This document shows positions 55,738 through 64,000 of a DNA stretch of 64,000 nucleotides, piece after piece. The first letter of the stretch is position 1; each line of letters opens with the position of its first letter. Below the pieces are notes generated by a model. The model was not told the DNA's origin, ran no database searches, and was given only the letters and a program-made list of their open reading frames with translations. The DNA comes from Winslowiella toletana (GTDB taxonomy: Bacteria > Pseudomonadota > Gammaproteobacteria > Enterobacterales > Enterobacteriaceae): NCBI RefSeq assembly GCF_032164335.1, contig NZ_CP134152.1, positions 2,356,001-2,420,000 of the forward strand, given 5' to 3'. A program made the position numbers and the translations under genes.

Positions 55738-55768
55738 AGCGGCGCATTCGTAATTACGATGCGCCGCT
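55738..55768. terminator. Terminator-like hairpin between the hydrolase gene and ampC
   Basis: A 10-base perfect stem (AGCGGCGCAT with its complement) enclosing a further CGTAATTACG palindrome, between convergent genes. Confidence 0.6.
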
Positions 55769-55814
55769 GTATTTCAAAAATGGCACCGGTTATTGACGCC
55801 TGACAGCCAGCTGT

Positions 55815-56975
<1,161 letters not shown>

Positions 56976-57060
56976 TTAAAAATTGGAGCGATGTCCACGT
57001 TCAATCTGATGAGTTTTTCAGTGATTTGCAAATGAAAAAATAAGGATCTGCTTGAAATTT

Positions 57061-57267
57061 CTATAAAAACACAGAGATGTTCGCAGATATCGAATCACCA
57101 CGAGTAGTCTCGACAAGTCCAGGCCATTTCTTTCCTGGTATAATGTCCTTTACTTCCCCAAAGCTTTCCGTTAACTCCCATCCGCTCCAAAAATAGACTT
57201 GACCTGGGATAGGTTGATTCTTAAAAAAATGTACTGAAATATTGAGTAAATAAATCCCGCTAAACAT
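57061..57267 (-). CDS. Doubtful small protein upstream of ampC
   Basis: A 68-residue frame (NISVHFFKNQPIPGQVYFWS near the N-terminus) whose text looks coding and continues in frame before the first Met to the end of the HNH gene (stop near 57346). It may be the remnant of a larger gene downstream of the HNH gene. No family was recognised, and there is no clear ribosome site. Confidence 0.3.
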   Translation of the reverse strand: MFSGIYLLNISVHFFKNQPIPGQVYFWSGWELTESFGEVKDIIPGKKWPGLVETTRGDSISANISVFL

Positions 57268-57316
57268 TGGGGTACTGCCAGTGCCCGAATAATCTGAGTT
57301 TGCAAAGATAAGTAGA

Positions 57317-58108
57317 TTAGATACTTGAATAAATATTTACTTCAGGATAGTAAGTTCTTAGATAAGTAATGAGAGAATTGTAGGCGGATACAAGGTTGTG
57401 CTTGGCTAATGTCAACTCATTCACAATTATGTTTGCTTTATCAACAGGCAGATGATCAAAGTTTAGAAAGCATTTAAGGTTATAATTTGCACCATTATAT
57501 ACTTCGACATCCTCGCACTCTGAAATACTCACCCGGCCGAATAAATATTTATCCACACAATAATAACGCTCAATGAAATCATTGAATTTATCCTGAAGCA
57601 AATTATCATTCAAAGGATAACTAGCGGGTAAACATTTCACTATAATCTCAAACTGGTCACCAAGAATACTCAGATCTATATGGTAACTATTTGGCAACGA
57701 ATCAATTAAAGAAAGTACTCGCCCGAATGGGGTGTAGAGAAAATAAGTATTAAGAAAATCTATGTCAGATCTTTTGTTGTTAATTGCATTAGAATTAAAA
57801 TTTGTAGCATTAAATATATATAATTCATGTTCATTTTTGATTTCATGAAGCCTTTGTATCGTATATTCGAAGGGATCATTATCAACATAGGTGTGATGAT
57901 TGGAACATAATAGTATAAGATTTTCATAACTATTATCATTAGGTAACATTTCATCACCTCTCGGTCCCTTTGGGCTTTTCGCGATGACATGAGCCATTTC
58001 ACCTATATGCACATTCCCCTCAAAAAGAGATTCCTTACAAATATTGCATCTTCCGGCAGACAATGCATATAACTTCTTTATGGAAATGGTAGCAATAGAG
58101 TTACTCAT
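57317..58108 (-). CDS. HNH endonuclease domain protein
   Basis: A 263-residue protein. The N-terminal HNH module has Cys21/Cys24 (CNIC), the HNH histidine in EMAHVIAKS (His40), an Asn in YENLILLC, and Cys68 with His71/His72 (LLCSNHH). The C-terminal 170 residues are not recognised. HNH proteins of this layout are often parts of restriction or phage-defence systems. The gene is AT-rich compared with lplA and ampC. A small membrane-protein-like frame lies 79 bases upstream on the same strand. Confidence 0.82.
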   Translation of the reverse strand: MSNSIATISIKKLYALSAGRCNICKESLFEGNVHIGEMAHVIAKSPKGPRGDEMLPNDNSYENLILLCSNHHTYVDNDPFEYTIQRLHEIKNEHELYIFNATNFNSNAINNKRSDIDFLNTYFLYTPFGRVLSLIDSLPNSYHIDLSILGDQFEIIVKCLPASYPLNDNLLQDKFNDFIERYYCVDKYLFGRVSISECEDVEVYNGANYNLKCFLNFDHLPVDKANIIVNELTLAKHNLVSAYNSLITYLRTYYPEVNIYSSI

Positions 58109-58187
58109 TTAAAATCCCTCTTGTAAGTTATGATTGAACATATCATAAAATTTTTGAGAAGACTATATCAACCACCATCAACCATTA

Positions 58188-58367
58188 TCAAAAATAATGC
58201 AAGAACTGCCCCAAGGCTACCAGGATGACAACATGCAGTACTAGAAAAATTATCCAGTTGTAGACGATGTTCAATTCAATGACAATTCCAGGAGTCTTAC
58301 GCCAGTGGAATAAAACTCCCTCAATCACTTCAATGTTTACTTTTGACTGAACCTCTGCATCTCTCAA
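58188..58367 (-). CDS. Possible 59-residue membrane protein
   Basis: From a TTG at 58367 (GAGG ten bases upstream) the minus strand encodes 59 residues with a hydrophobic segment (NWIIFLVLHVVILVALGQF) near the C-terminus. The codon text looks protein-like, but the start is weak and it may be a remnant. It precedes the HNH gene on the same strand. Confidence 0.3.
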   Translation of the reverse strand: MRDAEVQSKVNIEVIEGVLFHWRKTPGIVIELNIVYNWIIFLVLHVVILVALGQFLHYF

Positions 58368-58592
58368 CTAACTGTTACCTCAACTGTATTTCTTATTATA
58401 AAGTAGTGTATTCCAGTTTAAACTAATTTCAACAATGTATTAATAATTACATAATGCCTGCGCAATATTTCCAAGTAAGCATCCCCCTGACAAAAGCTCT
58501 GTTACCAACCATGCCCACCCATTCTTGATTAAAGTGTTAACATAACCATCTGATAATGTTATGATATTATCATCTGAAATAAGGATCAATCA

Positions 58593-59150
58593 ATGACATT
58601 GAAAGCAGACTCAAATTTGGTCAAGGAAATAATGGAACAATTCCTGAAGGACAGAATCATCAGGAAAAAAATACGTTATATTTGTACTAATCAGATATAT
58701 GATTGGGAAAAATGGTTGCAATTTGAACTACAACATTTCATATCTAATCTGGATGGTGTTTTAGTTAGTAGGGAAATAGAGGCCTTTCCTGATGGAAGGA
58801 TGTTGAAGGACCGATATAACATGTTTATAGATATTGCATTCAAGGAGGAGAAGCCTGGAAATGATGCATATGTTTTCTTAGAGCTCAAGTGTGCTAAAGA
58901 TGCACAATCCCTGATCAACGGTTTTAAAAAAGACTTCGCAAAAATAACTTCAATCAAGCACTGCCTGCTTGATTATAAGTCTTTCTGGTGCGTTGGATTT
59001 CATTTGAATTGCAATGGTTTTAATATTAAAAAAATAGAGGGTTATGTTAAGGATTGGGATTATGGTTATAATGAAGTATTGAAGCTATGTGATTGTACTA
59101 CCAATAAGTGTGATTGTGTTGATAATAAAATTGGATTTGCATTAATTTGA
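58593..59150 (+). CDS. Candidate PD-(D/E)XK nuclease-fold protein
   Basis: A 185-residue protein with no family name certain. The middle shows an Asp in FIDIAF (Asp80) followed by a strand ending ELK (Glu97, Lys99), the spacing of a PD-(D/E)XK nuclease site, preceded by a helix with Glu (YDWEKWLQFELQ). A Cys-rich tail (LCDCTTNKCDC) could bind metal. It is AT-rich and lies next to the HNH gene in opposite orientation. The nuclease assignment is inference from motif spacing. Confidence 0.6.
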   Translation: MTLKADSNLVKEIMEQFLKDRIIRKKIRYICTNQIYDWEKWLQFELQHFISNLDGVLVSREIEAFPDGRMLKDRYNMFIDIAFKEEKPGNDAYVFLELKCAKDAQSLINGFKKDFAKITSIKHCLLDYKSFWCVGFHLNCNGFNIKKIEGYVKDWDYGYNEVLKLCDCTTNKCDCVDNKIGFALI

Positions 59151-59321
59151 AACCTGCGTTGCGGCCCGTCTTTTTTTCTTCAGGTACGTTTTGAGTAAGG
59201 GATGGGTAAATACTCTCATGCTAACCGCCTTTGGCGGAATCTAGGGATTTATAGTATTGAATTGTCCTGTCAGCCTGTATATCCCTGTTAAACACCACCA
59301 TCCCTGTGAGCCTTGATGTAC

Positions 59322-59477
59322 CTAAGTGCATGATATTAAAATTATTTTTCTAATTTCAATATCTAACCCCTCTTTCTTAATAAGAGCTCGAAGCATATCA
59401 ATAATATGATAAAACCCTTTATGCCTATCGCCTGTCTTAGAATTATAATCAGCAGCTGGGGCGGTGTCGAAATTCAT
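59322..59477 (-). CDS. Possible 51-residue protein or gene remnant
   Basis: ATG at 59477 opens a 51-residue frame (DRHKGFYHIIDMLRALIKKE in the middle) with protein-like text, and the same frame extends upstream without a Met. Its first eight codons coincide with the 24-base repeat shared with lplA. Probably the 3' end of a lost gene. Confidence 0.25.
   Translation of the reverse strand: MNFDTAPAADYNSKTGDRHKGFYHIIDMLRALIKKEGLDIEIRKIILISCT
59454..59477 (+). repeat. 24-base direct repeat, distal copy
   Basis: Matches lplA positions 54500-54523 at 23 of 24 bases. The two copies bracket the hydrolase, ampC and nuclease genes. Confidence 0.85.
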
Positions 59478-59620
59478 GATATTGTAGTAATGCACGCTCC
59501 ACGACGATTGATGAAAATTCGTTAATCATCACAATTTTAGCTGTTAACTGATGACAAAACAGCTAAAAGCTCAATATACTCGACTGACTTTTTAACCTAT
59601 TTTATCAAAGGAGGATTGCT

Positions 59621-59704
59621 ATGCTCACCAGTGAATTGTTTCTCTATTCACTCGTTTTTAGCGATCGTTTCTGCTCAGGCGTTACCAGCTGCGTGCTGCG
59701 ATAA
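59621..59704 (+). CDS. Leader peptide upstream of the ABC-F gene
   Basis: A 27-residue frame with a very strong ribosome site (AAAGGAGG, six bases before the ATG), ending 90 bases before the ABC-F start. The peptide is hydrophobic (LFLYSLVF) then polar with two Cys. Short leader frames in front of ABC-F antibiotic-protection genes sense stalled ribosomes by attenuation. The 90 bases after it contain a CGTCA/TGACG stem near the ABC-F start. Confidence 0.55.
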   Translation: MLTSELFLYSLVFSDRFCSGVTSCVLR

Positions 59705-59794
59705 CCTGTCTGAGCGAAGCTAACTAAATGACACTCTAAGAACTTCCCTCCGGCTTACCGGTTATCGTCAGCGATTTTGACGAAGGGCACTACC

Positions 59795-61552
59795 ATGCCT
59801 GTAAAACTGGATAAACCAATGAGCACACTGCTTTCTGCACAATCTGTTGGCTACGACAACACCTTCGGTCCACTGCTGACTGATGTCTCTTTTAGCCTAA
59901 AAAAAGGCGACCGTATCGGTCTGATTGGCCACAACGGCTGTGGTAAAAGCACCCTGCTGAAAATCCTTAGCGGCGATCTCTCCGCGACACGCGGCAGCGT
60001 CACCTCTGCCAGCCAGTGCCTGATGGCAAGGGTTGAACAGTCTCTGCCTGACACACTGCATCATCGTCTCCTGGTGGATGCAGTACTGACTAACCTTCCA
60101 CACTGTACGCAGCCCGTTGAGCACTGGCAGGCAGAAGTACTGCTGGCCTCGCTTGGCTTTGATGAAATTAGTTGGCAACTGACTGCGGGCACATTAAGCG
60201 GAGGTCAACATACCCGCCTGCTACTGGCTCGCGCGCTGATCCGTCAGCCCGACTTACTGCTGCTGGATGAACCCAGTAATCATCTCGATTTACCGACACT
60301 GTTATGGCTGGAACAGTTTCTGCAAAACTGGAGCGGCAGTTTTGTGCTGGTTTCCCATGACCGAAGCCTGCTGGATAACGTCACCAACTGCAGCTGGATT
60401 CTGCGTGATAAAACGCTGCAGTTTTTTCGTTTGCCTTGTACTGCGGCGCGATCGGCACTGGTTGAGAAAGATCGGGCTGACGCGCATCGTCACCTGGCTG
60501 AGCAAACAGAAATCGACCGGATAGCGAAAAGTGCCAAACGGCTGGCTATTTGGGGAAACCAGTACGATAACGAAAAACTGGCGCGTAAAGCGAAACAGAT
60601 GGAAAAACAGGTCGAACGACTGAAAGATGATCAGACTCAGCTGACAAGCGGTAACCAGTGGCAGTTGCGTCTTAGCGGTTCAGCGCTGGCAGCCGATCGG
60701 GTGCTGGCACTGTCCGATCTCAAAATACGCCCGGCTGAAGATGCACCGGTGTTGTTCAGCATCGACTCGCTACAAGTCAAAAGCGGCGATCGTATTGCTC
60801 TGACAGGGCGTAACGGCTGTGGAAAATCGTCCCTGTTGCACTATTTATGGCAGGCATTTCATCATCCAGCAGGTACAGACGCCGCAGTGGTGTTTCATCC
60901 ACGCGTGCATGTGGGCTATTACGATCAGAGTCTGCAGCAGCTGCGTGACAGCGACAGCCTGACGGATGCCCTGACTCGCTTTGCACCACTGACTGAAGAT
61001 CAGCGCAAAATGGCACTCATTGCGGCTGGATTTCCTTACCTGCGTCATCAGCAACGGGTCAGCACCCTGAGCGGTGGTGAGCGCTCAAGACTGCTGTTTA
61101 TTGGCCTGACGCTGGCGGAGTACTCGCTGTTATTACTGGATGAACCGACCAACCATCTGGATTTGGAAGGCAAAGAACAGCTGGCGCAAACGCTGAAAAA
61201 CTTCAGCGGTGCAGTAATATTGGTTTCCCACGACCGCACGCTGATTGAAAAAAGCTGTAATCGTTTCTGGCTGATCGATAATCAACGTCTGGAGCAGTGG
61301 CAGGATCTGGAGCCGGTCTGTGCCATTCTTGCCGCGAGTTCGCCGCCTGCTGCGGTGACGCAAAAGCAGCATACCGCGTCAGCGATTAGCAATGAACAGT
61401 GTGAGCAGGAGCATTTATTGAGCAACCTGCTTGAGCTGGAAAGTAAACTGGCAGACGATCTGGCGCGTAAACCTAAGCATCAGAAACCTGAGCTGCAATA
61501 TCAGTGGCGGCAACAAATTGACCGGATAAACGCCCTGCTCGATTTAGCCTGA
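59795..61552 (+). CDS. ABC-F family ribosome-associated ATPase
   Basis: A soluble protein of 585 residues with two ATP-binding domains and no membrane part. First domain: GHNGCGKST, TLSGGQHTRL, LLLLDEPSNHLDL. Second domain: GRNGCGKSS, TLSGGERSRL, LLLLDEPTNHLDL. A charged linker of about 80 residues between them (IAKSAKRLAIWG..KAKQMEKQVERL) is the arm that reaches the ribosomal tRNA site. It is none of EttA, YbiT, YheS or Uup by its termini. AAGGG lies seven bases before the ATG at 59795. With a leader peptide in front, an antibiotic-protection role is plausible. Confidence 0.88.
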   Translation: MPVKLDKPMSTLLSAQSVGYDNTFGPLLTDVSFSLKKGDRIGLIGHNGCGKSTLLKILSGDLSATRGSVTSASQCLMARVEQSLPDTLHHRLLVDAVLTNLPHCTQPVEHWQAEVLLASLGFDEISWQLTAGTLSGGQHTRLLLARALIRQPDLLLLDEPSNHLDLPTLLWLEQFLQNWSGSFVLVSHDRSLLDNVTNCSWILRDKTLQFFRLPCTAARSALVEKDRADAHRHLAEQTEIDRIAKSAKRLAIWGNQYDNEKLARKAKQMEKQVERLKDDQTQLTSGNQWQLRLSGSALAADRVLALSDLKIRPAEDAPVLFSIDSLQVKSGDRIALTGRNGCGKSSLLHYLWQAFHHPAGTDAAVVFHPRVHVGYYDQSLQQLRDSDSLTDALTRFAPLTEDQRKMALIAAGFPYLRHQQRVSTLSGGERSRLLFIGLTLAEYSLLLLDEPTNHLDLEGKEQLAQTLKNFSGAVILVSHDRTLIEKSCNRFWLIDNQRLEQWQDLEPVCAILAASSPPAAVTQKQHTASAISNEQCEQEHLLSNLLELESKLADDLARKPKHQKPELQYQWRQQIDRINALLDLA

Positions 61553-61556
61553 GTTT

Positions 61557-61578
61557 CAGGCCGCAGGGATGCGGCCTG
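61557..61578 (+). terminator. Hairpin after the ABC-F gene
   Basis: CAGGCCGCA, GGGA loop, TGCGGCCTG four bases after the stop codon; no long T tract. Confidence 0.6.
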
Positions 61579-61669
61579 GATAATATTAATTAAGCGGCAA
61601 CTTTCGTCTGTTATGTTATGGCAGACCCTACAAGAATCAGGTTTTACAAGGCAGCTGGCCTGCCGAATT

Positions 61670-62257
61670 TTAAAACCCGTATCTTAACCATGCAAAAAGT
61701 ACGTTACCATTATTGTAAGTTCCCGGAATATAGGTGAACTGCAAATTGACATTCTTATAACCCGCCGAGAAAAGTGGAAATATAAAGGGTAGCGGCACGT
61801 AATTGGCAAAGTCATCCCTGGCCGTAATCCCTCCCGCCAGGCCAAGGCCAACTCGCGCATCCTTGTTTTGCGTTAAATACCACCCCTTTTCCCAGCCGTA
61901 ACCCACTGCCGGTTGCCACTCACGGTGAGAATCCTGAAACACCATCGCAAACAGGCCATGCCAGTTACCTTCTTCGGTATAGCGTGAAATGCCGACCCCT
62001 CCGCCCCAGGGCATTTCGTTGTAATGATCCGTTTTGTCCGAATCATACATAAAACGGTTGTGCCAGCTCAGAAAGGGAATATAGACATCAGTATATTGTG
62101 GGTTATGCCAGGTTTCTGATACATCCTCTTTAAGATTTTGCCACCAGCCCGATGCCATATTGGCAAAGGTCGCTTTTTTAGTCGTTTGCTCAGCGGAAAC
62201 CGTAAAGGTCAGGCAGAACAAAATGAGGAATAAATAAGAGGTTTTATTTGCCATCAT
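61670..62257 (-). CDS. pagP: Lipid A palmitoyltransferase PagP
   Basis: An outer-membrane beta-barrel enzyme that moves palmitate from phospholipid to lipid A. The sequence follows E. coli Pag[14 protein letters not shown] with the catalytic His, [23 protein letters not shown] with the catalytic Asp-Ser, and [20 protein letters not shown] at the barrel end. A signal peptide covers the first 22 residues. The start is 62257 or the adjacent ATG at 62254; the frame extends to 62299. In E. coli and Salmonella it is PhoPQ-controlled; no PhoP box was searched for in detail. Confidence 0.93.
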   Translation of the reverse strand: MMANKTSYLFLILFCLTFTVSAEQTTKKATFANMASGWWQNLKEDVSETWHNPQYTDVYIPFLSWHNRFMYDSDKTDHYNEMPWGGGVGISRYTEEGNWHGLFAMVFQDSHREWQPAVGYGWEKGWYLTQNKDARVGLGLAGGITARDDFANYVPLPFIFPLFSAGYKNVNLQFTYIPGTYNNGNVLFAWLRYGF

Positions 62258-62357
62258 CAATCCGTCAGCGTTAGGAGTTGCTGTTATCAGCATAGCCATA
62301 TTTCATCATATCTGATGCGCTGTCGACCCTGCGACCGATCAATTATTGATGGACTGA

Positions 62358-62387
62358 TAAAAAAAACCGGGAGACAGTCTCCCGGTT
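62358..62387 (-). terminator. Rho-independent terminator of sad
   Basis: On the minus strand AACCGGGAGAC, one-base loop region, GTCTCCCGGTT and seven T. A strong terminator for the leftward sad transcript. Confidence 0.85.
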
Positions 62388-62409
62388 GCATACTCCGTAT
62401 CGCTGTCTG

Positions 62410-63801
62410 TCAGACCTGACGATTTTTCCATACCGTCTGGATATTACAGAACTCATACAGGCCAAACTGCGACAGTTCACGACCATAGCCGCTTTTCTTC
62501 ACGCCGCCAAAGGCCACGCGCGGATCGCTGGCGCTGTAACCATTAATAAATACGCCGCCGCACTCCAGGCGAGCCGCCAGCAGCTGCGCTTTATCTTCAT
62601 CGCCGCTGTAAATGGTTGCAGCCAGACCGAAGTCACTGTCATTTGCCAGTTCAATGGCGTGATCGACATCGCGTGCTACGGTAATTGCCGCTACCGGACC
62701 AAACAGCTCCTGACGGAAAGCCGTCATTTGCGGCTGAACATTTGCCAGCACGGTTGGCGCGTAGTAGTTACCTTTACCTTCAAGCTTATGTCCACCCGCC
62801 AGCAGCGTGGCACCCTCTGCCAGCGTTGCTTCAACCTGATCGTGCAACTCGTCGCGCAGATCAAAACGTGCCATCGGACCGATATAATTACCCTCTTCAT
62901 CCGGCGCGCCCGTTTTCAGCTGTTTCACCGCAGCGACAAACTTGTCGGTAAACTCTTCTGCAATTGGCTGCTCAAGAATAAAGCGTTTTGATGCCGCACA
63001 GACCTGGCCGCTATTTTGATAACGCCCAGCCACCGCTGCTTTCACCGCCTGATCGATATCGGCACCCTCCAGCACGATAAACGGATCGGACCCGCCCAGC
63101 TCCAGCACCGATTTTTTCAGTGCCGCACCGGCTTGTGCGCCAATTGCCTTACCGGCCCTCACGCTGCCGGTAAAGGTCACGGCCGCAATTTGTGGATGGT
63201 TAATCGCGTGGCTGACGCCCTCAGCCGTGGCGTTAATCACCGCGAACTCACCCTGCGACAAACCGGCGGCGATAAAAATGCGTTCAATCAGCTGTGCGCT
63301 GCCCATCACATTTGGCGCATGTTTCAGGATATAGCAATTACCGGCCAGCATAATCGGCACCGCACCACGCAGTACCTGCCACAGCGGGAAGTTCCATGGC
63401 ATCACCGCCAGCACCGTACCCAGCGGACGAAACTCCATCACCGCCTGATTGTTTTCCACCTGAGTGGGCAGTGTCGCCAGCATTGCCGGGCCGTGCTCCG
63501 CATACCATTCGCAAAGGTTAGCGCTTTTGTTCACTTCGCCACGCGCCTGCAAAATCGGTTTGCCCATTTCGGCGCGGATCATTTGCGCCAGCTCTTCGCC
63601 GTGATCGCGCAGCGCCACCGCCAGATCGCGCAGCTTTGTACTCCGTTGCGCCACGCTAAGCTTGCTCCACTGCTTACCGGCCTGATGAGTGCGCTCAATC
63701 GCCCGATCGATTTGCGGCTCGCTGTCATACGGATAAGCATTCAGGGTTTCACCGGTGGCCGGATTCACGGAGATCGCATGAGTCTGGTAAGAAATGGTCA
63801 T
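62410..63801 (-). CDS. sad: NAD-dependent succinate semialdehyde dehydrogenase (Sad/YneI)
   Basis: This cytoplasmic aldehyde dehydrogenase oxidises succinate semialdehyde to succinate in 4-aminobutyrate and related amine breakdown. The 463 residues align along their length with E. coli YneI (THAISVNPATGE, IMPWNFPLWQV, LELGGSDPFIVL with the general-base Glu, and the catalytic Cys in NSGQVCAASKRF). It is divergent from the LysR gene yneJ, as in E. coli. Confidence 0.93.
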   Translation of the reverse strand: MTISYQTHAISVNPATGETLNAYPYDSEPQIDRAIERTHQAGKQWSKLSVAQRSTKLRDLAVALRDHGEELAQMIRAEMGKPILQARGEVNKSANLCEWYAEHGPAMLATLPTQVENNQAVMEFRPLGTVLAVMPWNFPLWQVLRGAVPIMLAGNCYILKHAPNVMGSAQLIERIFIAAGLSQGEFAVINATAEGVSHAINHPQIAAVTFTGSVRAGKAIGAQAGAALKKSVLELGGSDPFIVLEGADIDQAVKAAVAGRYQNSGQVCAASKRFILEQPIAEEFTDKFVAAVKQLKTGAPDEEGNYIGPMARFDLRDELHDQVEATLAEGATLLAGGHKLEGKGNYYAPTVLANVQPQMTAFRQELFGPVAAITVARDVDHAIELANDSDFGLAATIYSGDEDKAQLLAARLECGGVFINGYSASDPRVAFGGVKKSGYGRELSQFGLYEFCNIQTVWKNRQV

Positions 63802-63903
63802 ATAATCCTCAGCTTTATAGTGTCAATGCAATCAGCCTAACCTTGCAGCAGTGATAAAAAAACTGAATAATTCAGCAGTTGGTTTTCACTAAATGAGAAA
63901 GAG

Positions 63904-64000
63904 ATGAACCTGTCCCAGTTAGAAATGTTTACTGCGGTGGCTGAAACCGGCAGTATTTCCGCCGCTGCAAAGCAGGTGCACCGCGTACCATCCAATGTCA
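63904..64000 (+). CDS. yneJ: YneJ (PtrR), LysR family regulator, 3' end outside the window
   Basis: The first 32 residues ([20 protein letters not shown] and [10 protein letters not shown]) match the helix-turn-helix start of E. coli YneJ/PtrR, the regulator of the divergent sad gene. The window ends inside the gene. A GAGAAAGAG site precedes the ATG. The 102-base gap to sad holds both promoters. Confidence 0.88.
   Translation, partial: MNLSQLEMFTAVAETGSISAAAKQVHRVPSNV

Noticed and set aside
62386..62991. Open frame of about 200 codons on the plus strand
   Set aside because: Also antisense to sad; no ribosome site or family features.
63016..63840. Open frame of about 270 codons on the plus strand
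   Set aside because: Antisense shadow of sad; rich in His, Arg and Gln with no domain.

Overview
This 64 kb window is chromosomal DNA of an enterobacterium. The backbone genes tus, mlc, bioD2/ynfK, ynfD-like, ynfB, ynfA, ydfG, dcp and sad/yneI with the start of yneJ read like Escherichia coli proteins and, from memory, lie in the same order as in the replication-terminus region of E. coli K-12. Between them sit genes E. coli K-12 lacks: guanine deaminase and xanthine dehydrogenase, a ter operon, dat/ddc, a class A beta-lactamase and TccC-like proteins. This mix suggests an Erwiniaceae- or Yersiniaceae-like relative (Pantoea, Erwinia, Rahnella and similar). The species cannot be named from the sequence alone.

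Layout. 1-2304: the end of a fimbrial usher gene. 2336-5554: tus with a Ter site at its start, mlc with a self-operator, and bioD2. 5682-7900: two tandem short TccC/Rhs-core proteins. 7952-11409: an OsmU/YehZYXW-type osmoprotectant ABC transporter. 11837-15286: an MFS pump, small ynf genes and ydfG. 15382-21573: guaD-xdhABC behind a sigma-54 promoter with two NtrC-type enhancer sites. 21652-24745: dcp and a class A beta-lactamase. 24761-26062: hpxO (urate hydroxylase) with its own sigma-54-like promoter. 26130-31253: accessory genes, including an opine-dehydrogenase-like enzyme beside an EamA exporter. 31668-34540: dat-ddc (1,3-diaminopropane synthesis). 35553-47506: a complete tellurite/stress island, terZABCDEF on the minus strand and, divergently, the ATP-grasp / PRTase / HAD / StiP / HpcH genes and terW. 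47821-53544: a secreted protein of unknown function, two MDR oxidoreductases with a LysR regulator, and several gene remnants. 53720-56960: lplA, an exported alpha/beta hydrolase and ampC. 57061-59477: an AT-rich islet with an HNH nuclease and a candidate PD-(D/E)XK nuclease. 59621-61552: a leader peptide and an ABC-F protein. 61670-64000: pagP, sad and the start of yneJ.

How the genes work together. GuaD, XdhABC and HpxO form a continuous route from guanine through xanthine and urate to 5-hydroxyisourate. Both transcription units carry sigma-54/NtrC-like signals, which points to use of purines as a nitrogen source. The ter genes form one divergent stress module whose two promoters share an imperfectly repeated palindrome. 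The window encodes both a class A and a class C beta-lactamase, with no ampR beside either. The least understood parts are the opine-dehydrogenase/exporter pair, the tandem TccC-like pair, the two-nuclease islet and the leader-peptide-controlled ABC-F gene.
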